In this document: positions 1 to 12,004 of the stretch, piece after piece
Numbering within the stretch: position 1 is the stretch's first letter
How the letters are laid out: each line of letters opens with the position of its first letter
Made by a program: the position numbers and the translations under genes
The notes under the pieces: generated by a model
Told to the model about the DNA's origin: nothing
What the model saw: the letters and a program-made list of their open reading frames with translations, nothing else
Database searches by the model: none
DNA from: Euprymna scolopes
Lineage: Eukaryota > Mollusca > Cephalopoda > Sepiida > Sepiolidae
Length of the DNA stretch: 25,307 nt
Reading direction: 5' to 3'
NCBI GenBank assembly: GCA_024364805.1
Contig: CM044487.1
Location: 128,270,412 to 128,295,718, forward strand

Positions 1-211
1 TATTTTTAAAAAGTTAGAATATGGATTGAAAATGATGGAAGAATTTGAGGATAGTCAAAAATAACAGGAGTGGACAGGAAGAGAGTTATTATAGAATATA
101 CAATTTGAAAGTAACATTCATTTAGGTAACACCATTTTAGAAAATGTAATTGAATTTTAAAATCTCTGTTCGTAAGAATATTTACTGAATTAAAAATGAA
201 ATTATACTTAC
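1..211. other. PCIF1 intron, left edge
   Basis: AT-rich intron sequence downstream of exon i. I see no exon, repeat or regulatory element in it. Confidence 0.7.
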
Positions 212-312
212 TTGCTGATTTCTAATTTATTTAGAAACTCTGGCGGAGGATCTTTCCACTCTGGTACAAAAATAATAAATGAAAGTGGCTCTGTTGCTTT
301 TGATAATAAACT
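212..312 (-). CDS. PCIF1: PCIF1 exon i (3'-most in window)
   Basis: This 101-nt exon enters in phase 0 and leaves in phase 2. It encodes [20 protein letters not shown] followed by [13 protein letters not shown]. The human counterpart is [33 protein letters not shown]. The F(V/I)PEW block is a core strand and turn of the methyltransferase fold. The acceptor is TTCTTTCAG|AGTTT and the donor is ATCAGCAA|GTAAGT. The remaining C-terminal exon or exons (human RFKRHQL onward) lie to the left of the window. Confidence 0.95.
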
Positions 313-3300
313 CTGAAAGAATAAGAAAAGGCTAATAAAAATATGAAATAATTTTATATCAAACAAGAAAAATATACATGCATTAAAATAAAAAATAATT
401 TATTTAAATATATCGGGGGTTCAATAATGCTTAATACATTAGTAGAGCTTAATATGGTGAATGGTTACACAAATGCAATAATATCTTAATTTGGTCAAGC
501 CATATAGAAAGAGACCAAGTTATATAAGTAATCTATTTCATCCATTGAGCAGATATTTTTAATAAAAGTCAGATTTTAATTTGATTTTTTCTGTTTTAAA
601 ACTGTTCTTCACATGCATCCTCAAATCTTTATGAGATTTTTTTTTTTTTTGTTGGTTTATCAGTGCCATTTTTTTTTTTCAATTAATCATGACATTTTTT
701 ATAAACACTTTTTATAGGCTTCATAAAAATGAACGTGTCATTCAGATTTTGCAATGTACATTAGATTGACTTTAAAATTATTAAGTTATTTTTAAATTGT
801 TATTTTCTTTGATCGGTCAGCTTTATGTTCCAAATAATATCTCGTATGCATTTACGCATCTTTACAAGAGGTTCTGTTCATCAGACATTTAAGATTGTAA
901 TAGCATTTGTCTTTTACACTGGAGTTTAAAAATCATTTTCGTTGGTCCAAGTTTTAGTTTGAAGCAGCATTTTTATTGCTAAACATCCTCATTCTACATT
1001 CTTATGTTAACATTAAGATTGTGTAATAATGACACAATTTAAGGGAGATTACTCCGATAATTCTAAAACTAATAATAGTATGAAGTGAAAACACTTTTTT
1101 TTCTCTAATAAAATCTCAACATTCATAATAATTATACAAACTGAAAAAGTTAGTTTAGCACAAATTAAACAAACTAAATGTCATGAGCAACAGTTATTGG
1201 CTGCAGGATTTTCGATATTTCAACAAAACATAAATGAAATCTCCAAGTAGCAAGTTTTAATGGATGGAAGTTTTTCCTACCTCAAAATGATCGATCATTG
1301 CTTCTATGAGTTCTTCACAAAAAGGAGGGTTTGCTTCAAAAGAACCACTAAGTGGATGGAACTGAAGAATGGAACTGAAATAAAGTCAATACAAATGAGA
1401 CATTCACTTTTCTTTTTTTCTTTTTTTTTATAAAATAAAAATAATTAATTTAACATTATAAAAAATTAAAAAATAACATATTTTGTTTTTTTTATATTAA
1501 TGAATCAAACTTACAAAGGTCAAAAGATACTTAAGGATAAAGATTAACAGGATTGTTAGTTCGATGAGAAACTGGATGAGAGAATTAGCAAAGATGGGTT
1601 AGGCAGAATTTGATTATCTACATAATTATGAACAAAAAACTATTCAGTAGGTATAGCTAAAAATAAAACAAATACATTTTTGTTTAGTATGACAGTTTTA
1701 TAGTATATCAAGTTTTTTATAGCAAAGGGGAATATTTAATGGTGAAACACAATACTTATTGAAGTGATTTGTTGCATACAATTAATTAAATATAAGTTGC
1801 TATTTAATTTATAGCTGGACAAGGTAGATAATATTGGATCTCTGCCTTTTCCCAATAGTATTAGTCTGTAACTGATCACAATAGATCCAGTGGGTATTGA
1901 ACTTTAATAGAATCAATCCCATAGTTAAAAATGGTATCTAGTATACCAATACACCTCTTCCACAAATGGGAGATACATTATAAAATAAAGAGTTAATAGA
2001 TAAATTAAAATTAATAAAAATGCTATAAAAATATAGAAATGGTGGAACTTAGAACTAATATTTATAGTTTGAAGATTATATAGGTAAATAGCGTTTTGCA
2101 TGATTTGCTTAAGTATGCACCCAAAGTAACCTCTCTTGACTGGCTGGACAAGTCTATAGTAAATATCTCTATGTGTATTTAGAAGTTTATAAAAGTGATT
2201 CTTTAACTTTCATCTTGTTCAACAACTTTCTAAACATTAGCATAGAAGATGATCCTTACAAAGTTAAATTTAAACCAACTGACTTAGTAAGAATGCAACA
2301 AATAAATAAAAATAAAATTTAAATTTAAAATGTAAAGTTATAAATGCACAAAAAAAATAGATGAAATAAAATAGGATGTTAACACTGACTCTACATTATT
2401 AGGTTTAAAGAATAAGATAGATTTTAAAACAAAATAAGAAAAATTAATTCCAGGTGCATTTCAATAACTGCAAAACTCCTTTACAACAGCCCCCATATGT
2501 ATGTTTGAACTAAAATCAAACACATATCTGAAGAAGGAATTTCTCGAAATATCATGATACAGTACTTGCATCAGACTACACTGATGCAAGCAAGAACGCA
2601 ATATAATGTTAAAAATATTTTTTTTTTTTTAAGTACACATATATTTTATTAATAAGAGGTGAATCTGCATAACTTGCACCATTGTTATACATCTTCATTT
2701 GCTTTAGTCTGTATCAGTCCATTACACCTCTGCATTGTATTGCCTTTTATACATGATTTTTATATATTCTGATTTACATGTATTAAAATCCCAAACTCTA
2801 GATCTGGATTAACTGATATCAGAAACAAAATTTGAGAATTTTGAAGCTATGCAGTTAATAAATTTAACAAACTACACATCATCGATTTGTGGCAATTCAT
2901 ATTCAAAGAACTTTTTAAATTAAGATTTTTAACATGTTATAAGTTTAAACAATTTCATTCAATTAATGTAATGACCAAAGAATATATCATACAAAAATTT
3001 GATTTATCAAAAGAGATGGAAAAGAGGCAAACAACATGCAACACCAGTTAAAAGAATTATATTTCATATCATAATTATTTATTTGTTAAATAAAAAAAAA
3101 ACTTGAAAATATTTCTGTGATTAAAATTTTATCATTTAAGACATTCTATCAATTTTATTTCCAAATCAATTTCTATGACATACATTCCTCTATTAAATTA
3201 TTTTTCAAAGATATAGATATTTTCCTACAAGAAATTAAGAGAAAAGGCAAAAATGTCTTCACAGAGTGATACAAAAAAATAAATATTCTTAGACAATACC

Positions 3301-3315
3301 AGGTAAATATAACTA

Positions 3316-3371
<56 letters not shown>

Positions 3372-6300
3372 ATCGAGGTAAAGTTTGTATCCAAGAATAA
3401 AAAAATCCGGAGAATCTTTACTGTGTTTATATAACAGTACTCAATAATCAATAGCGGTATTTACTGGTAACATTTTTTATTTATACAAATATAATTTGGC
3501 TACACATTTGCGAAATATGTTTCAATCACAGTTATAAAATTTTGTCAAACCAAAATGCCTTTGCTTTATGATTTTATTTTGTGTAAGTCACTATGCGTTG
3601 TTTGCCACTTATCCAGATGACTGAATTAATAATTTATATTACCCAGATTGCAGGATTAAATTTTTTTTTATCCTTGTTATCTTTATAAAAACCAAGCTCA
3701 TTTATTGTTGTAATCCTCTTCTACTGGATCTGAGGAGTGTTACAAGCTCAATACTGATTCATCGCATGGGTTCAATAGGGACACTAATTATTTTGATTTA
3801 TTAGTAGCTTTGTTCTTGTAAAATTAAGCATTTTTTTGATAGCTGCCGTTATCAAACTAATCTGTTTCAATAAGTCTGTTAATCTGGATTAGTTTTAGCA
3901 AATTTATCCAGTATTCTTCTCTTTATATACAAAAAATAAAGATAAGATTTCCAAGATGACTATGATAATAAGATGGTTGCTGCTTTGTGGCCATGAAGAA
4001 GGGGAAACGAAACTTACCCACGTGACCCAAAGTAACAGTCTGTATCTGCAAACGCCGAGCAGTATTGTTGGAAATAACAATTTAAAGGAGATGCAAAGCA
4101 TTCAAATGTCACTCCAAATGTCCGGTTTAAACATTGGAAGACAGGAATAGGAAGGGCTGCCTGCATGCTCAAACCTTCTTTAGAATTGATCCCAAAAAAT
4201 GTCTGGAATAAAGAAGAAAAAAAAAAAGAAACATGATTGCTGAAAAATATATGACTGAATGGGTAAACAGTGTTTACGTCATAACACCACATTAGAATAT
4301 AACCAGACATAAAATATCAGGAATAAAATGTATTATTAAAACTTCAAAATCTCTTTACTTATTAATAAAATTATGAGACAATTATATGTGTGCATGTTTC
4401 TTGTATCCATATAACTTTGATAATTACATATTGATTTATTTCTTTTATTTACTACTAGCAGAGATAGCAGACGTTACCAAGGGCAAAAGTGTAATATATT
4501 TCTATTAAAACTGCTAGCTACTCTCTTTCCTTTCCTCTGTTTTCACTATCTCTCCTTACCACCTTTCTTCTGTGCCCAACCTATTCCCCTCTCTCTCTCT
4601 CTTTCTCTCTCTGGATATACATATATACACCACTCATATTTATAGATTCCTCAAGGAATGAATTGACATAAGGGAATTAACTCCTTGATGAAAAATGTTA
4701 GAGTTACTTCCCTTCATTTAGTACATAAAATGACTGGAAAAATAGTCCCTTGGCAAAATTTGTGCCAATTCAGGTTCAAAGAATGAATATTTTTTTCTAA
4801 ATTTTCGATATTGTCCGGGCAACACCAATCAAAAAATATCAATTTTGCATGTGTGTAAGGTGGAGGATTGTTTTCTATCTTTTTTTAGTTTTAGCCAGAC
4901 ATACAAACATAGAACTGCTCTTTATATCACAGATTGATCTCTACTAACTGGAAATGCCAACTTTTTATACTTTTCCAAAGTGCCCTTTTAAAAGAATTAG
5001 TTTCCCTCATATTAAACAGACCTTGTATCAATAAATACAACGTTTAAATTGTTGAACCGGAGTCATCTAAGCAGGCTTTAAATTTTTTACCAAATCCTTA
5101 TGTATTAAAAGTTTTAGAAGTTATTTACATTCAATCATTATATAAATGGAGATTAAAACATTAAGAAAATTAATAATGGTTTTATAATGAATTTAATTAA
5201 TAATTTAATATCAGAACGATATAGTAAAATTATATTTGAATTTCAAAATCCCAACCAAAAACAAAAAAAAAAGAAATTGATAAGAAAAACAGCATATTCA
5301 AAAAAAAAATAGTAAAACAAAAATAAAAGTATAGAGATTTCTGGATAATGCCTAGTGGATACAGGCTAACATTTAGAAAATATTATAATACCAAGAGATA
5401 TAAAAAAAACAGTCCATGTTGCATTTGTTAGATATAATGTAATCGTACAGCTTAATATTACAGTTATATAATAGACTGAACTTTGTTCCCAGAAAACATG
5501 ACAAAATTATTTTGGATACAATATAAATTCGCAGGTGCTGCAAGTTGTTTAATTAAAAACAATACAAAATTCTTAATTTTGTTTCTTTTATATGAAAACA
5601 GCAACAATACCTCAATTTTATATTTACAAGATTAAACTTACTTCGTATCTACGCAACAAGCACCAAACTCTGGCCAAGAAGTTTTCAAATTTAGGGTCAT
5701 CTCGACAATGCAAACTGTAAAGTTGTTCCTGAAATAAATATGGAAATGGTTAATAAGATCATTATAATTTTAATAAAGAGAAAAAAGTTAAATTCAAATA
5801 AATCGTTATCACAACAACGACAATATTTTAGCAATAATCTCTTGAACCAACAATTAGATTGTCTTCATTTAAAATGTTGATCTGAAATCATGTATCCACT
5901 AACAACAATAAGCTTTGATCACAATTCTTAATTTTCCTTTGACGAAGAGATTCATAACAAAATATTGGTCAGTTAAAAGATGTAAAAAAATGCAAATTAA
6001 TGCATTGTTGCAGTCTCTAGCACAAATATTCTTTGAAAATAATATTAAAAGGATTTTAAAATTATTTGTTGCATGCAGGATCAAATGAAAATTATACTCA
6101 AAGATGATTAAGATTTCCTTTAAAGTTAATTTGCTCTCTCGTCAAAAAATAATTTCCAATTATGCTAATCTATAAATATGATAATTATTTAAAGAGTATT
6201 AAAAATTAAAATATTATATGTTTGTGACTATTATATGCTGTATTAATGCATTGCGTCAGTCTCTATCTAGCACAAATATTCCTCGAAAATAATTTTTAAA

Positions 6301-9300
6301 GGATTTAAAAATTGTTGCAATCAGAATCATTAATGGATAAATGAAAATTATACTGGAAGTTTTTTTTTTCTACATAATTAATACATAATTAAGATTTCCT
6401 TGATAGTTAATTTACCCTTTTGTTACAATTTAATTTCCAAATATGTTAATGTATAAATATGGTAATTATTTAAAGAGTATTAAAAATTAAAATATACATT
6501 TGCAATTATTATATTGCTGCTTGATTACTAATTCCATCAGACAAAAAGGAACATTTTTTATATCACAATAAAAATTATTTCCTTTTAAACAATGAACTAT
6601 TTAAATCATGTTTATGAAAATTACTTTAATCCTAACATTTATTGCTATTATACATCAATAATTTTTACTTTTTATATAATATTTGGAATCAGCTGCTTAT
6701 GATCTTACATACTGAATAAACCACATTGATATTACAGAATATTTATATACACTATTCTATAATAAAACCCAATGGATATTTACTTATTTTTTTATATTAA
6801 TTCAGTGCAAGTTCTCAGAAATCAAAGGGCCCTTTTCTGGAGGCTAACACATGATCTCTACATGAGATACATAGATATTTGAGTGTTCAATTAGAGTCCC
6901 CTTTAAGTTAGTTTAAGTTAGTAAAAAAGTGAAAAACATTAATTTTCCTCTCCCCAATTAACCAGTTAATTTATCTGGTGATCATCTATGCCAATTATAG
7001 TACTTATTTCACTTTGATCACGTTTTATGATTTTCATATATATTTTTAGGCACATGTTTAAATTCCTAAACAATAAACATATATAAAAGAAAATATTAAA
7101 AATAACAATATTAATAACAAATAAATAATTAAATTAACAAAAAGTTGTATAATATAAATATTGCAATATTTTTTTTGTATAAGTGTGAGGGTTTGATGAC
7201 AAAAAATTGGAAAGTTCTACTTATAAACATGGGTGATAAGAACCGACCAATCAGATGGAATCACGCTCTGCTACCAACCAATCAGAAAGTGGAATAACTT
7301 CATAAAATAAACTCTTAAGAATTTCTGCACATAACTTTTCGTTTTCACACAGGAAAGAACACTGTTCTTCATCTTAAGGCTTTTTTGGATTGGCTAGCTA
7401 CCAGAAACTCTATTTTTCATCTTCAAGATTTTACAATTCAAAGCTTCTCTGGATTGAAACTACCATTTCGTTTGGAACAAAATTTCTCTTCGCTTCTGAA
7501 ACAAAAATGACTTACAACTCAAAAATAAAAAATAAATTTTAATAAATTCACTGCCCCCGTTATTTGTCTGCATGACAGCTGTCCTGAATTTTTATTCACT
7601 GTTCCATTTCTATGGCATACTTTTGGTTTGTTTTCTCTGAAAAAGAGAGACATTTCTCAAAATTATCAAAGAAATTTTACCATCCTGGTTATATTTAACG
7701 ATAAGTCCATATTTACTGATTTATATATGAACCATCAGGGCTACTTGGCGTCGCTTGGAACCGTATAAAACAACAAAAAAATTGAAGTTAATTTTTAATA
7801 TACCTGTTATTCTTAGGATAGAGGAATTTTTGATGTCTATGTATCATTTACTATCTCAAGCAAAAGAATATTTTACCTACCCTAGGATTGATATTACGCA
7901 ACATATGTATGAAATAATTGTATTTTCCCTAGGACAGGAAATTTACAGCACGTATATGAAATAATTTTTTCTTTCCTAGGATGGTTAATGTGCAACACAT
8001 ATTTAAAATAATTTTACCTAACCTCAGATGGGTAATGTAAATACATATATAAAACATGTACACATACTCTCGACAGATATTTTACAACATATATGAACTA
8101 ATTTCTCTTCCCACCTAGGTCATCATGATTTTAAGAAAAATGAAGTTATTAGAAGATGAATCATTAGGATTTTCAAATAAATACATTGTCTTGATTAGTG
8201 ATTAGGCAACCCTTGCTTCACCATAAAATTCGTCATTACTGTGTTTCTTATCCCACCAAAACTACCCCCAACACTATAATTTTAAGCAAAAATATGTCAT
8301 TTCAATAATACCATGTTTCTTTTATCTCCTCACAACCGACACCATAATTTTAAGAGAAATAATACTATTTCTGGAAGATGACTCAGCAAATTTTCAAAAA
8401 TAATACATAAATAAATTGTAACGGTTAGAGATTCTGCAACCTTTGCTTCAACATGAATTTCAATGATGCCGGGTTTCATTTCTCTCCGCACAACCGGCAC
8501 CATAATTTTAAGAGAAATAATATCATTTTCGAAAGATGACTCAGCAAATTTTCAAAATTAATGCATAAGAAAATTGTAACGGTTAGTGATTATGCAACCT
8601 TTGCTTCAACATGAATTTCAATGATGCCATGTTTTTTTTCTCTCCTTCTTTTATTTTAAATATAAGTTTATCATATATTATGATTTTCTGCGGTTTATGT
8701 GAAAGCAATATACATGAACTATTGAAATCAGTTTAGTGCAAATATGTGATAATCAAATTTGGAATAAAATTATGACTTATACACAACTTCAAAAATTATG
8801 ACGTTTCTGAATTTTTGAGATGAGGATTGGTCATTGGACTACTTTTTCACATCTTCAGGTGTATCTTGTCGAACTCAGGAATGTTTCTGTCAAACTCAGG
8901 AATTTGAATGGAATTTCGAGCGGAACCTTTTATTTACTTCACGGGGGTAGCATGTTCTTGTTCTATCAGCCATGACTGGGTAGCGGTCCTAAGTAATTCG
9001 CAAATGTATATTTCGGTCGCCCACACTGAGGATTGAACCTTCAACCTTCAGGAGAATATCACTTTTACAATTGATTTTTCCCAGTACTCTAACCACTGCG
9101 CCACGGGTCCTTGCGGACAATTCTAGTATAAATTTTAGGAGCCTTAAACCTACTTTTGTATTTCTAGTTATAAATATCACCATTTTATTACTAATACTAA
9201 TTATTACTATATATTAATGTATATCTATCTCTATACTTATTACTTGTATATATTAATGTTTTTTTTGTTTTTTTTTACTGGTATATATTCAAAAAATATG

Positions 9301-11970
9301 TTTCATTTAAGGAATAATGGTAGGGAAAAGGTTAAGGAAATGCCATTCAATGTTGAATGTTGCGAGCAAAACATGTATCTTTTTTCTCTTCTCAAACGTA
9401 ATAAAAGTAACAGTAACGCATTCTAAAAAAACGTTTTATTCCTAAAGTAAAAAAAAAAGCAGCTTACCAGTTTATGAAAATGTGACGTGTTAATCTTCTG
9501 TTTTTCAACATTATATCTCAAATTTGTAACATCATTATCAGTCTGCACTTCAACTTGTGATAATCGGGGAGCAGGAACAGCCATTACAACAGGATAACAC
9601 ATGACTTTGCGTTTAGTAGGCGGACTTGTCGGATTATGTATCTCTACAAATAGAAAAAATCAGATTATCATTGATGGAAATCAAAACTGAAACAAATCAA
9701 CATTTTATCTTCATAGAAAACTAAGTTGTTCAAAGTTACGAGAGCTGAAACAAATACAACATTAGTAAAAAGTTTGAACATTTTTTTCAGTGAATTAAAT
9801 GAAAGCATAAATGTTTGTATAGCTGTTCATACAGTGAAAAAACTTTAAAATTATTATGGGAAAATAAAAGGATACTTTTGGTTTAAAACTGTGGCACTAT
9901 GGACGCCTCCCCTAGAGCATTAGGAAGTGATTCATAAAGAAAAGGAAAAATCCTGAGAAGTAAAAAAAAAAAAAAAAGATGTGGCAATAGTTAGAAATGA
10001 TTCACCAAGATACATAAAAATGGTCAGAAATGGGTTGAGTGGTCAGCTTGGAGTGCCTAAGAGGACAAATCATTTTCCCCTTATTAGTCACTCTTTAATA
10101 GGAGTCCCGATTTTGAGTCAATAAATTTAGGAGTCAGAATTAGTTTACGGACAGTTTTCCAGCTTGGATCAATTCGCAACAGTTTGCGGCTCAGAGCAGA
10201 TCAAGAAGATGAACTGATCAACTGAAAGACAAAGATGTCTTAACAGGCAATATTTGGAGGTCCTTTATCACACACACACTCCGAACACAATTGATCTATA
10301 CATGATATATCAGAGTTGTGTTTTCTCTTGCGAGTTTGCATTGTTTTATTTTATGTTTATACTTGTAAACGAGTACTCGCCCTCTTGGCAATTGCCAATG
10401 TGAGAAATGACGACACAGTCAAAACAAGAAGAGATGAAGAATAGAAAACAATGGCAAACAGTATTGAAGTCGACGGTTGAGAGGGACGGTATGGTCTTGC
10501 AAAACTATTTAAAATCAACTTTAATAGTTTCATAATTAAGCATTAGGAAGTGACCGTAATGAAGTTAATACCAGCGCAAATTGACAACTTGGCATGCCAT
10601 GTTTGAATTCTGCCGGATCCATAGTACCGCTTTTACTTTGGATTTTGACAACCTTCACATGGTCCCTCATGTAAGTACCTGATTCTAGAAAAGGAATCAG
10701 GAAAAACAGTGCCAATAACAGAATCAAGAAAGTTAAAAAATAACCGGCTGATTCATATAAAAAGAACATTAAATTTTTTTACTATTTTTCTTCCTCGTGT
10801 TTTTGCAATTTCGGTTTTCGTTTTCAAGCTGCATTTTTGGCATAATTTTCAGTTTATTATTTAATAAGGGAGAGAATTATTACTAAAGAAAATTATGATC
10901 AATTTATAATATATATTGTAAAATTGATTTACTGTACAGATTTCACATTTGCAGATCCATCAAAGCATGGATTTGTCATTGCACTGTAGTCTGAAGGAAT
11001 CAAATTTTATGAAATATATGAATTTTTAAATGAGATTTTGTGCCCATATTATGCCCCTTAAGAACCCTTTAAAACACTAAAAAAAATTGAAATTCAGGGA
11101 ATATTTATTAATTTGTGTGGTTATATTTATTTATATTTTTCAATACCAACAAATGTGATTCAAATTTCATAAACATTGGAGGTATCTGAATTTTCAGGAA
11201 GGGCTTTCAGCCTCATCTACATAAAACCTAATATAAATAAATGCAGTCCACATTACTCATCCTCATGCCTAATAGTTGCACCCAAAAATTCATGATTTGT
11301 TTATTAGTTTTGGAGTTTACCCCACACAATCATAATATATATATAAATATATACACACACCTAACTTTACATATGTAGATATATATATATATATATATAC
11401 ATGTATATATACCTTGAATGCCATGTTCCTTTAACAATTCCCAGTGTTTCTCATGGAGCCTCTGGACTATATCACACGACAAGTGGTAAACCTTGCTGCA
11501 AATTCCTTCCACTGAGGACTTTGCTGCTTCTGTAAGGTGTGGCTGGCACTGGCGCTTTAAGTGGGCAAGGCGGTCCTGTATGACATAAACAATTATAATA
11601 TAAGTTTAAAATGCAGTCAATAATACCTTTAAACTTGATTCAAATATGTTGGTAAAACGGTTTAGTAAATGAAAGAAGAAAACATTCAATAAATATTCAG
11701 GAATTAACATAAATAAAAGTGTTAAAATTATAAAATGAGAAATTCAAGATGTATTTTTTTCTCATAAAAAAAATTTTATAAGTAAATTTTAATCAAATTA
11801 AATGGATTTTCATTTTAAACATTAAAATATTTACAACTTATAGCAAGAAATTAGAAAATCTCTTAAAATGAGTTCATTCGATCTGCAGATTTTCAATGAA
11901 AAAAAATGTAACTTTAAATATGAGATAGAGTCTATTAAATTTAATAACTTAATTATCTGTATATTTTATC

Positions 11971-12004
<34 letters not shown>

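Larger units (their letters stand above)
4203..5641. other. PCIF1 intron f-g
   Basis: A 1.4-kb intron. Its first 250 bp and last 750 bp are plain AT-rich sequence. The middle (about 4453-4880) is repeat-derived: a TACTAGCAG-type end motif, a pyrimidine-rich tract and short inverted repeats. Confidence 0.6.
5729..9467. other. PCIF1 intron e-f
   Basis: A 3.7-kb intron with a 246-bp tandem duplication (5996-6500), a promoter-like twin-CCAAT patch (7247-7310), two adjoining minisatellites (7868-8115 and 8122-8645) and a minus-strand SINE (about 8820-9115). The stretches 6500-7190 and 9120-9467 hold nothing I recognise. Confidence 0.65.
9644..11412. other. PCIF1 intron d-e
   Basis: A 1.8-kb intron. 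It holds a ~610-bp segment between 15-bp direct repeats (9916-10553) and an AT/TA microsatellite running up to the donor of exon d. The remainder (10560-11330) shows nothing recognisable. Confidence 0.65.

Noticed and set aside
1340-1374. Alternative acceptor inside exon h
   Set aside because: The AG at about 1360 would remove SILQ and break the phase with exon g. The acceptor just right of 1374 fits both phase and family.
7755-7964. Plus-strand 69-codon frame
   Set aside because: It lies over the start of the degenerate minisatellite, and its repeated TYMK/HMYEI stretches reflect the DNA repeat.
7868-8645. CRISPR-like array
   Set aside because: The units are adjoining and diverged without unique spacers, and the genome is eukaryotic.
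9028-9112. Could the tRNA-like sequence be a real tRNA gene?
   Set aside because: The spacing between A and B boxes is too wide, no acceptor stem closes, and a non-tRNA body follows, so it is a SINE head.
9217-9426. Plus-strand 69-codon frame next to the SINE
   Set aside because: It is low-complexity Tyr/Phe-rich translation of AT-rich DNA with no recognisable domain.
10536-10769. Minus-strand 77-codon frame with a hydrophobic start
   Set aside because: It has a plausible signal-like segment, but no homology, no splice logic and no neighbours. It overlaps the putative 15-bp flanking repeat.
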